Source of the DNA: Atriophallophorus winterbourni
Taxonomy: Eukaryota; Platyhelminthes; Trematoda; Plagiorchiida; Microphallidae
Direction: 5' to 3'
Assembly: GCA_013407085.1 (NCBI GenBank)
Contig: JACCGJ010018831.1
Span: 1-64,000, forward strand
Length of the DNA: 64,000 nt
Position 1 is the first letter of the stretch, and every line of letters starts with the position of its first letter. Made by a program: the position numbers and the translations under genes. The notes beneath the pieces are model-generated. The model searched no databases and had not been told where the DNA came from. It was given only the letters and a program-made list of their open reading frames with translations. Shown piece after piece: positions 37,116-49,100 of the stretch.

Positions 37116-40100
37116 CTAAACAAACACAGATCAGCTTGATTTAGGAATCAATACAAGATTAAGGATATCAAGGGATGATAACAATGAACTAGCTTGTCGG
37201 GGTTCATAGGGAGGCAAAAATCGCTGGTCATCAACAATCGCGTCTGTGGAGATAATATACCACAAAGATGAATAGGCAAATCAGTCATATCCATTTGTAT
37301 GAAAGAACAAGCCTGATCAAGGCAAAGTGCGGCGCAGTCATTGACTGTACGCGGGCTAAGATACTGTCAGACAGCTCAGGCCATGCCAGATAGGAGAACG
37401 AAAATAGACATGGAAATACTAGTGAGACTTCAGCGTGTTTCTGCATGCAGCCTACTACCAGAAGCCGGTCAATTTAGCACGGAGTTAGCCGCCCAAACAG
37501 AAGTAAAGTACGATGGCACATTCATGCACAATAAGACGCGATCAGGAAATTACTACCAACTACAGAAACATTTGTTGTCGAACGTTCATGCAGTTCACCG
37601 AAATCACACAGTCAGCATTAAATCGGTAGACAGCACCAAACTACTAAACAACTAAGACACAACGAATATCTAAATAGATAGAGTAGTGTGGCACTTAAAA
37701 GGTTGAGGGGGACAAAAAAGGAAGAGGTGCTTACAACTTGAATGAAGCATGCCTACACTCAAGTTTAGCGAACGCACAGAGCGACATTGGAATGCTTATT
37801 TCCATGCGGTCTTCACAGCTATGAACATAACAAGCTTTATTCGACACTCCACAAGACAACACACGAGATTAAACAGGTTTTCCGTAAACACGGGCTTGCA
37901 TGTGAGCATAGAACATTGTTAAATGTGCGAATCTGATCAAATAAAGCATCCAACGTTCATGCTTTGTCGAGGATTATCTAGTTCAAGTCAGGCAAATCTT
38001 GTCACGCTATATCTTGAGTGGAGCACATTATGCGTGTCCCTTAAACATTTCTAAGCAAATAAATTGAAATTTCCTAGGGCAGTGAAGGCCGGAAACGAAT
38101 GAAGAAGCAAGGCAAACTGCATAAAATGTAGAATAGCTCACTATTCTTAGATAACAACGAAATATTATCGTGCAAATATTGGGGGAACATAGTTGCTCTT
38201 GGAAGACAAACTCCTGGAGCAGCAATCCAATTCATGGATTTCTTACTAAAAGAAAAACAACCACACACAAGCCCATTGCTTGATTTTATATTTGGGCGAA
38301 TACATCACGAGAGCGGGCAGTGAAACAGGAAAACAACCATTTCCGACCGGCAAGCAAACGCACCTTTTTTGTTTGTTTGCCAACGCCAACAGACATCGCA
38401 TGAACGCAACCAGCGCTGAGGACAACGGACGACGTACGTAATCCGGCAATTCACCGAAACTCGCCACTTTCGATTCAACCTGCTCGAACTGTGCGGAGAC
38501 GGGAAACAGGCCAAGTTGGTCCATGTGATCGACAGCTGCTTGCCACTGCTCCGCTTGAACCAAATCGAAAAAGCTGGCCAAATCGAGCAGATGAAACAAA
38601 GTTTTCAAACCGGACCAACATAAAGGTGTCTCGCTATCTAGGCCCAAGCTAGGGGCGAGCTCATGGTACAGGTCGGAATCGCGAACACGCTGCGCCAACT
38701 GAAAATGGAACGCGTCATACGTGAGGATAATAATAACACGTGTGGTTAATGATAAATAATGTGACAACATTCCTTTAACCTGAGTTGTCAAATTTTGTCA
38801 CTTGCGCTCAAGTTTCACGGCAGCACAAGCGAGACAGAGAGTACGTTCGTGAAAGCAACAGTACAAGCCATGGACAACTAAAAACGATCGTCTACGCGAA
38901 CGTCAATATGTATGTATGAAATCACAAGCCTGACCCGGGCGAAGTGCTGCACAGTCAGAGACTGTCAAGTTGCCCAGGCGTAGACAGTGATGAGAGGAAA
39001 TCAGAAAATGACAGCGAGACTCCTGTGTGTTTCCGCACGCAGCAAATCAATTTAACACGCTGCTATCTGCGTGGTACAGAAATACAACACATTGGCACAT
39101 CCTTTTAGTGACTCAAAATATAAAGAAAGTAGCTCTAATGGAAAAGGATAGGAAAGCCAGTATGTATGAATGAAAGCACTATCCTGATCCAGGCAAAGTG
39201 CCGCACAGTCAGAGTCTGCACGTGGGCTAAGATACTGTCAGGTTGCCCAGGCCTATACAGATATGAGGGGGTAAATAGAAATAGAAATGGTAGTGAGACT
39301 CCAGCGTGTACTCGCATGCAGCTCACTACCGTTGGCCAATCAATTTAGCACGATATTAGCCGTACAGCACAGAAATGCTGCACGATTGCACATCCGTACA
39401 CTTGCACATCGCGCCAGACATTGGTATGAATGACTTGAACATGTAAAATTGGATAGACCAGATTTCTGAGGATGGACCAGGCTGGTTAGTGATTGGCACA
39501 AATGAGTGCGTGGACCGGAAAACCCCATGTACTAAATCATATTCTATTCTATTCGGAAAACGAAGGAAAATATTAGGTTTACATCTAACCATGAACATTG
39601 AGCTTTCAACAATTACTATTCGGGTCCGCTTCCGCAGAATTCACCGCAGTTTGTCTGATCCGATAATTGGAGCGACCTAGCTAGGAAGCATGAAATCATT
39701 GCACCTATGCGAAGGTGAAATACTGTGAATGAGACATGGCTAATCTCCATGCACACAAGGACACGGAACTAACAGATAGATCACCATCAAAACAACTAAC
39801 AAATACCAAAGTAATGTGTTGCTCACATCCCCATCCCTTACATGTGAGCAACACATTACTTTGGTCATCCATAAGCGCCTTGAGTGCTTGACCAAGAATC
39901 ACTTTGCGATTCTGTGTCTGAACATCGTGGTTCGTTGTACGAACCCTATGTAACAGTGGCATACAAGTATAACTTTGTTTAACTAACAAATACCGTTTTC
40001 AGTTCGCCAATGAGATTTAGTAAAACAGGGTAACGAATGCAATCACAGCGATAACATTACACGAATACGGGAAAGAACAAACCTTGGTAGCGATCCGCAA

Positions 40101-43100
40101 AACCACCGATCTGTCCGGGTAACCGGCCAAACGCGGAGTGACAGAATTATCTGCGTGCACGAGACCCGCCAGGAGGTGATTCGCCAGTGAGATCGCCTTG
40201 TCGTAGTACGGACGTTGAATACGTCCGCTACAGGCAGCCAGATGGTAAGTGGACACAGCTTCAACCAGTTGACCTCGCGTCTCCAGGGTCAAGGCGACTG
40301 CGGCTATCAAGTTTTGACGTTCATCGGTCGTACGACAATAAACATCGATTGCACCTGCCTGAACGAATTCCGGGGAAGATTGCCGATGATCAGAAGGGCA
40401 CCAGAAATCGGGAAAACTATTCACAAAATGCGAGCTCAATGAGAACTATGTGGTTTTACAAGGCTTAAGCGAATTTAAATAAGCGTTGGTAGTAGGAACC
40501 AATATCACGGACAAGGATGTGCATTTGTGCAGTTCTTTCGTGTTCCTCTGGCGAAATCGCTACATGGAATATGAGCAAAAGTACATTGGAACTTTACAAG
40601 CGTCTTGAACCGTGACCAAAAATCACTCTGTGATTCTGTATTTTAACATCGTGGATCTTTGTAAGAGCACAATTTAACAGTGACACCACATAGCATACCC
40701 GTTTCAAAGCTCGCTGAAACTAATCTCGCTGTCTCTATCAAATGACGGCAAACACACAGAAACCAGTTGTGAGCCATTTGTAAGTAATGGTATTGTAGAA
40801 ACCATTGTGTTATGTATGAAATCACAAGCCTAAATCCAGGCAAAGTGCCGCACAGTCAGAGACGGTGTGTGTGCTAACATACTGTAGGGTGGTCTACAAC
40901 TAGACAGATATAATAGAAAATGGCAGTGATAATCCAGCGCGTACCCGCATGCAACCCAATATCTATGGCAAACCAATTTAGCACGGTGTTATTTTCGAGG
41001 TACATAAATACTGCACTATTGCACATCCCACAAACCCTATAACAGTAGTATAGAAATATAACCTTGTTTACCCCTATCCGTTGTTTCATGGCATACTGGA
41101 CCCTATTTTACTGTAAACAGACGCCATATCCAGATGTAAAACGGGTATGGAAAAATGTCGGAATAGTAACTGCAACGCATTGAGTCAATCAAACCGAAGA
41201 TAAGCACCGGAGGCATTGCAGCGTAATCTAGAAAAATTACTGTCTAGAACGGGGCAACCGGAATTATCACGACAAATATGAAAACAACTGCCTGACAAGT
41301 GACAGAAAAAAACATGCTCGACCCCATGCGACCCGTTGATACCTAAATCCAGATGGGTTCAGGACACAATATAGTGAAAACTGGACAACAAATCACTGCG
41401 AGCTATTGGCAATGAAGTGTATGCAATGGGACGCGGCGGTCTAATCTCCATGACCCCTTTCGTATTTCTATCAAGATCTGGGAAACCAGTTTGTCAACCC
41501 ACGTGCAAATTACGAATGCAGGGCATTGAGTTCTATTAACAGTAGTCTTAAACCGGAATATTGAATAGGTTCGAATAAAACATAGTCAATCTTCCACCTT
41601 CACGTTATAACAGTAAAATCTTTTGTGTTTGGTTCCCTGAATCGGATGTCACAAGCCAGCGTTACATGAGGCAGGTCGTTATCGACCCAGGGCCTACAAA
41701 AACAATGGCGCCTTCGCATCCTCAAAGAGAAAGTGACAACTCGGCGCGGAACTGCTGTGCAAACCGATTGGTTTTAACTCTAATGCGCTCGGTAACGCGA
41801 GTTCCATGAAACGGTATCATCAAAGAGATTGAACATTAATCCGATTGAATATCGAGATTGGATACTTCGTTTTACGCGCACTTTTCAAATCGAGTTCACA
41901 CAATATTTATATGCCGATTACACAAAAACAAAAAGCGTAGCAAATGAGATATTTTCCAACATGACATACTTTGCGAGTCCCCGATTCAGTCAAACTTCCC
42001 AAAAGATCAAACTGGAAATGAAAAATAAAACAGTTTGAGCGGAAATCAAAGGTATATAAGGCATATAGCAAACAGAATTGAAAGTTTGAACAAAATGAAG
42101 GCACATAGGTTTTAGATTTCTTCCCATCACTCTCGCAACGTTTGCTTTTCAAAAACAAACAGACTGAAGCCAAGTGTTCACAAGAGAAAGATTTTCCAAC
42201 GGATAAACAATGATTAATACGCAAACAGCGCATGAAAGCAATTGGTTGAAACAATTCTTCATATTGGAGCTTTGTCAGGGGAAATGATGTGGACCAACAA
42301 GCAAGCGATTGATAAGACGGAAGGAGTGGGCATTGCAAAATGATGGCACTATTTACAGCAGCGGGAAGTGTTCGTCTGCATGAACTTCAGAGACGCTCGT
42401 ATGCAATCACAACGCTGAGTAAGGATAGGTTGTTTGAAAGTAACATTCAGAGCAAAAGCTCCAAAAAACACATGTCAGCCTGCCATTAGATCGCGAGATG
42501 ACGCCAAAGCATATCAAGTACGTACCACAATCATGTGTCCAGGCAAAGTTCTGCACATTCCAATACTGCAAGCAGTCTAACATACTGACAGGTTTCTCAC
42601 CTTTAGACAGATACCTAAGACTGAGATAACGGGGTGATTTTTCGTGCAGCACACTTATTTATCATTGTAGAAACACACACACCACAGTCATATCAAGTTT
42701 CAATTTTGCTACTTAGTTCCCATTTGTGCTCGTACTCATACCCCTGGTCTGACGGGGCTTCTGTGTGAGAAGCAAAACTTGACCCAAATTCATAGAAGCG
42801 CTAGTTGCATATTCGCTTGTACGGACGACAGATGTACAATCGCCGACCATTTATGTACTGCGCGATTAACACCGTACTATATTGATTGATCACCAGTACT
42901 GAACTGTATGCAGAAACGCGCTGGATTCTCAGCACCTTTAAATTAGTTATATTTGTCTAGGCATGCACAACCTGGCCTACGTACAGTCTATAACTGTGCG
43001 GCACTTTGCCCGTATCACCTATAAATCTATGGACAACAATGATACATTATTCAATTCTGCGATGCATTCACCTCTCACCGGCAGTGGAGAAACCGACATG

Positions 43101-46100
43101 CAAACTGCAAATAACGACACTGACGAATCATCGGCAAAACCAATAAAATAATAAATAAATAATAATAAATAAGCTGTTTGCGAACCTTGTGTGGTGTGTG
43201 ATCTGCCGGTGGTGCTTGCTGAAATGTGCTGATTAAACTGCAGACTGAAGTATTCATCTATAAACCATTGATTTCGAAGATGGTTTCACTCAGGCCAAGA
43301 GGCCTAGTAATTAATTAGATAATTATGAGTTTAAAAATCCGAAGCACTTTCAATATTTTAACAGAATATACCACTGCTATTTCTATTCTATTTTAATTCC
43401 TCATATCTATCTAGGCCCGGGCAACCTGACAGTAATTTAGCCCACGTGCAGTCCCTGAATGTGCGGCACTTTGCCTGAATCAGGTTTGTGCTCTCATACA
43501 TAGATACATCCATATTTTTATCTCCGTTCATCTGATGATTACACCGGCACACAAATGTCATTAGTTGAGGAGATTATAGTCCGCTTCTTACGAGCCATTA
43601 CAATACAAAGATCACGGGGCAATGATGCAAGAATATTAAGAATGCAAGCTCACTATAACACAAATTTGAACAGCTGATTAAGCCAGATATTGCATGCATA
43701 AAGACCACAAACAGATGCGCGCAGCCCAATCACCTCGAGGTACGCTGCGCGGACGGTTACGCATTGTAGTTGTTGAAGTTTCTTAGCTTGTATCAGGGAA
43801 AGTTCGAAAACCGCAATCGCAAATTAGAACACAGATATAGTGAAATGCAATATACAGACACAATGGACAAACTCCTATTCACGGGACACTTCTAACCATT
43901 TGAACAATTGGCGTTACAGATTCACCGTGCGGAAAACACACAGCAACTCACACGCTGCTTGACATAGAATTCATCGATCGATGCATTTAACACGAACTCG
44001 AGATCTTTGTAATCCAAAGTAACAGCAAGAAGACTGAAACACACACATAGCTCAACATAAAAAACGTTGACAACAAACTTCTCAAACGACAACGCGTGAA
44101 AACACGAACAAACACACGAGATGTAAACCGACGGTAGCCTGCAAACTGACCTGTTTCGTGGCCAAAATCAGCTCGGTGACGCACAGCGTGAACACATTTT
44201 GTGTCTCTTGTTCCACGGCAAGGGACTCATCTGCATCTTGTTCGGGCTTAGAAATAGATCTGAGGTCCGATAAGAAGTGGAAGTACATCAGAGCCTCGGC
44301 TGGCTCGAGCATTTCAAACTTCCGCGTATAAAGCATGATGATACGGGGCAAATTTAGACGACGGAAGCCAACGGGATCAGATTCGTCACGAATAACTGGT
44401 GAAGAGGTAAACGAATTATAAAAAAACATGTTGCGCGACAACATATTTCACGACAAGGTAAACAAGCTATGGTTGATTAGAAATCAACGCAGTTCAGCGC
44501 TAAGCCTCCTCGTTGTAAAAAAGTGATGTGACAGTACCTTTGTGTTTGTTGCATGTTCGGATCAATCGCAGCGTCGAGAGGAACAGCGAATGAAATTTTA
44601 TCATGTAGAGCTACCTGGATGAGGTCGATTTATATACTTAAAAGATTGGGAGAACGCTTCGGTTAGCGTTGGATGTACCTCATTCCAGTATGCACGCGAG
44701 TCTACTTCTAAAGATGTTCTTCAATTCGAAGCTTACGCGCTTTATATTTCAGTGATCTTTTGCCGTTGGTACTTGATTTCTACAATGATACTAATTATAT
44801 TTCGTGGCTGGGGTTCTGTCTAGTAATGAAGCGGAGTCAATATTCAGGAAGGGTAGGGTCAAGGTTATATTGCTTATTAGATTAAAACAATAAAACACGA
44901 GGTTGTTCGGGACTGAGTTTTGATATAATGAGTCAATAAATAAGGAAGCAATTAGAGTCATAATATGGAGATATTAAAGATGCAATTTGTCGTGATGTAA
45001 GCGTGTAAGACGAGAAAGTCTCAACGCAACCATACAATCAAGCACCTCTATTGTCATCCCAAAAATCAAGCAATCGATTAAAAGAGAAGAGACACCGAAA
45101 CAAGAGATAAAAATGGTTAGCCGATTAATAAACATGTACTTGCTCGTCCTTTTCTTTCTCATATTTGTCTAGGCCTGGGCAACCTGACAGTATTTTAGCC
45201 CACGTGCAGTCTCTGACTGTGCGACACTTCGCCTGGATCAGGTTTGTGCTTTCATACATACATACTAGCTCGTCTTTACTTATAGTATGCAACAAACATT
45301 CACGAAACAAACAATTATCACGAAAAAATACACTGGGATCATTGATGGAAATGTTGCAAGGCTAAAGTCGATTGAAAAGCGTGTTTTAGGATTCCAACTG
45401 ATCTAGCACAGCAGCAGGTTTCCCTATAGTTTATTACAAGTAACACAGTAAGGTCACATCACAGCACAACACGACTTGACTATCGCCATCGAACAAACCC
45501 TACCCCAAAAGATCTGGCAGCAAAGAACCAAATTATGGCACCGTTTGTGCGAACACGTGGATGAACCCTCAGCGATGTTAATGACCATCACAGATTACTG
45601 TTTCTCAACCCACATGCTACATGAAGAATCGAAAAGCGGATGCTTGTATGCAGATTTTGCAGCTTGGTCTAATATCCACAGCTGACAAAATAAAATACAG
45701 TTGAACAGAAAAACACCCACAAATTACCAATAGGAACTTACCAAGTGGTGATTGAAGCGAATCAGACAATAGAAGCATGCTCCTGTTGTGCATTCCTAAC
45801 GCAATGTGAACGGCATGGCACCGCAGAGATTCAAACCGCGTGAGAAAGCCAATGGCCGCCTCGAATTGCAACGTCAGACAAAGGATTTTAAAATACATCA
45901 GCGGTTGAGACCAGGCGTCAAAGTGAGCTTCACCTGCAAGCAAGATAACATAGTGGCGAATGAATGGGTACAGACTTTAGCAGGTACATAAGATATACCG
46001 AGCAAAATAAACTCCGACCCGAGACGAGCTGTTGGTAGTTTTACAGGCAGTGCTGTCTTCCAAATTCACCCTATAGGTCCGATAAACTTGAGAGAATCCC

Positions 46101-49100
46101 ATTCAACGCATATTCGATTCGATTGACAGTATTCGCTGACTAGGCGTGTACTTGTTTGCTAGTAGCATAAATAACATGTAATGTTAAAGAGAACATATTT
46201 CATGGCAGCCATACAATCCAAGCATCAGATTGTATATGGACATATTTAGAGCGCTATTAGCAGTATAAGAGGAAAAGATGCTTCCTAGTCCATCGTCATG
46301 AGATACATTTGCTCAATCATCATCAGCATTGATATATGAGAGTTTGTGCGACACATCTGTACTGTGTACAGAACACCAGCATCAAATTAATTGTCAACAG
46401 TAATGAGCAACATTGCTCATGCGATACAAACATGACAATTACTATTTCGGTAAGCTATAATAAGCCCTAAGGAGCACAAAACCATAGAAGTGTAGTGCTC
46501 GAAAAGAGTTCACGTGTATCAACAGGTACCAAAGAATGCATTCCAATGACCGATTCAAAAGCGTCCTTGAAATCAAGAAATATCGCCAGTAAAGACCGCC
46601 TAAAACCAAGGCAATAAGTTCGCAAACAAAGGCACAGAGAGAGAGCAAAATGATACCGACATAATTGCGAAAATGGTCACGCGCACTTAATCAAGTGCAC
46701 CCTGAAACGTACCGTATGTTTCAAGAAGCAGCGTTTGCAGGCGACTCAGCGTGAGCGTGGTTTCTTCGTTGCTTAGCCATTTGGTGGTGGCTGACTGCGC
46801 CGGTTGGGAAACCACTTGGGATATTTTCAGCCACAGAAAGTCATCGATGCTGCGAACCACGTCAGCGTGCATCTCGTTCGCTCCACCCAAACCCAACACG
46901 GTCAGGATCAATCTGAACGAAACACACACACAATTACGAACAAAATTGAACCATAGAGCCAAAAAAATAAATTATTCGTCAGGCAGCAAACGCCCTCAAT
47001 CACCATAAGAAAATGAACATAAATGATAACCCGTTGGGTTGTTTCATGGAGATAACAATTTTCCTTGGAATCGGGGTGCAACTAGACGTAATCATATGCG
47101 GATACAAGCATGTTTCACTAAAACACAAAAATCGGATGCATTGAGCAATTTTGACGGAAGAACGAACAGCAATTTGTTTTATTTATTATCGAGTCGGGGT
47201 ATAGCTCCGGTTTCTTTAGCACGGAGCGGTATAGAAAAGTGTGAGTTCACCTTGAATAAATAGCTAATTTGCATGCATTTCCATCACATGCACACACCAC
47301 GACCGGTTTCGTGCTGTTTGCACTCATCAGGTAAGAACAATAGGATCAAGATCCGCATGCGCTTGAAACAGTGGAAGAATGGTAAACAAGTTGCGCTTAT
47401 ATGCCACTGTTGGGTAAGGTTTTTTTCCATCCTTCCACTGTTTCAAGCGCATGCGGATCCTGATCCTACTGTCCCTACCCGATGTGTGCAAACAGCACGA
47501 AACCGGTCGTGGTATGTATGTATGTATGAAAGCACAAGCCTGATCCAGGCAAAGTGCCGCACAGTCAGAGACTGCACGTGGGGCTAAGATTACTGTCACG
47601 GTTTTCCAAGGCCTGAACAGATATGAGGCGCGGTAAATAGAAATAGAAATGGTGTGAGACTCCAGCGGTACTCGCATGAGCTACTACCGTGGCACAATCA
47701 ATAGCAGATGTGAGCCGCACAGCCACAGAAATGCTGCACGATCTGCACATCCGTGGTGTGGGCGTGTTGTGGATGGAGATTGCTCCAAAGAGAGCTTTTT
47801 ATTCATGGTCATGGGTTCAAACCAGTCTACATGAGCTGCGGGGTTCATTGCGATTGCAACAGCTTGGTTGTAACAACCTTATCCAACAGTGGCACACAAG
47901 CGCAACTTGTGAGTTCACCTGTTTGACTGAGTGTTAGTCTGTCGCGGTTATTTTTCAAACTATTATTGCTACTGAACAAGAATCCCCATTTGTATGCATT
48001 TCTAGAAAACAACCACCCACCTACCACAGGATCCGCATGCCTGGAAACAGTGAAGGAATGTTAGACAACATATGCACTAGCACGCCACGGTTGGAATGGA
48101 AGAAGACCCGATTTGTTTTATAAGAAAACCCCGACAAATTACAATTCAAAAGAAAGCGTCTACGTTTTTTACGCGATTCGGTGTATAGACATGTGGTAGT
48201 GCCACCCGACTGTATTGTTGCATCGTTCAATAACATGTCTTACAACAAACCTTTATCATCGATGTGCTTGATGGGTCAATTCCAGCATATAGACAACATA
48301 CGCAAAACGGCTTTTAAGTAGCCATTTACAAGAGACAAAAAGCAATCACGTTAGGGTAGCTTCATCACAACTTCAGCGTCAAAAAGAAACTATCCGTGTC
48401 CACAAGTACAGCTTCGCAATTACGTCAACTTGTACGTTCTTTCAAATGACTAGTTACACATTCGGCCTGGAAACGTAAGCCAGTCACGAAAAACTCCCCT
48501 CTTTTCGGTAGATTGAGTTCCGATCGGTAAAAGCGGCAGTGTCGCAAATCGGAAACAACTGGATACAGTTTAAAAAGCACGAAACGTTTGGAAAAAGCGA
48601 CAACCTACGGATTGCCAACTAGGGATCAAGACACGTATGGCTACACAAACAAAGCGACGAATAACTTCGTTACGGAGCGGGTAATCAAGCAACTCGAAGG
48701 TTCCCACATACCTCCTGTAAGGATCCTTGCACGACTTGAACGTTTGCGCATTCGTCTGTCGAAGTCGTGTTAGCGATGCAGGCGACAGTTGGCGGCCATT
48801 GTTCACGTACTCCTCCAAGAGGCTCGCGAAATTTTCTAAGCTGTTGCTGAAAAACATAAAGGTTCCCATTTATGTTTTTTATTTAACAGATACAGCATTA
48901 TTATTTATTTATACGGACGAAATAGAACAAGCTGAGTTTTAGAAGGATTTATACCTGGTCAAAAGAAATGAAATGGGCAAGCTATCTGTATGATAACACA
49001 AGCATGGCGTGGCATGAAATGTTACAGTGTAACAGATTGCTCCAGGATCGAGATATCGTCACGGTGCTTAGCCCGATACAGATGTATACAAAATGATGGT

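Larger units (their letters stand above)
47290..47513. mobile_element. Hammerhead family C, inverted pair
   Basis: A minus-oriented ribozyme (47296-47336) faces a plus-oriented one (47472-47513). The arms share GCATGCG, TTCCACTGTTTCAAGCGC and CCAACAGTGG-type sequence. NUP93 intron 5. The right edge runs straight into the TATG end of a SINE-like copy. Confidence 0.75.

Noticed and set aside
39805..39865. 24-bp hairpin as a transcription terminator
   Set aside because: It lies at the start of a duplication-flanked insertion inside an intron and has no T-run; a snap-back retroposition product explains it better.
41907..42338. 143-codon minus-strand ORF in NUP93 intron 9
   Set aside because: Low-complexity Cys/Phe/Leu-rich composition, no splice signals in frame and not needed to complete NUP93.
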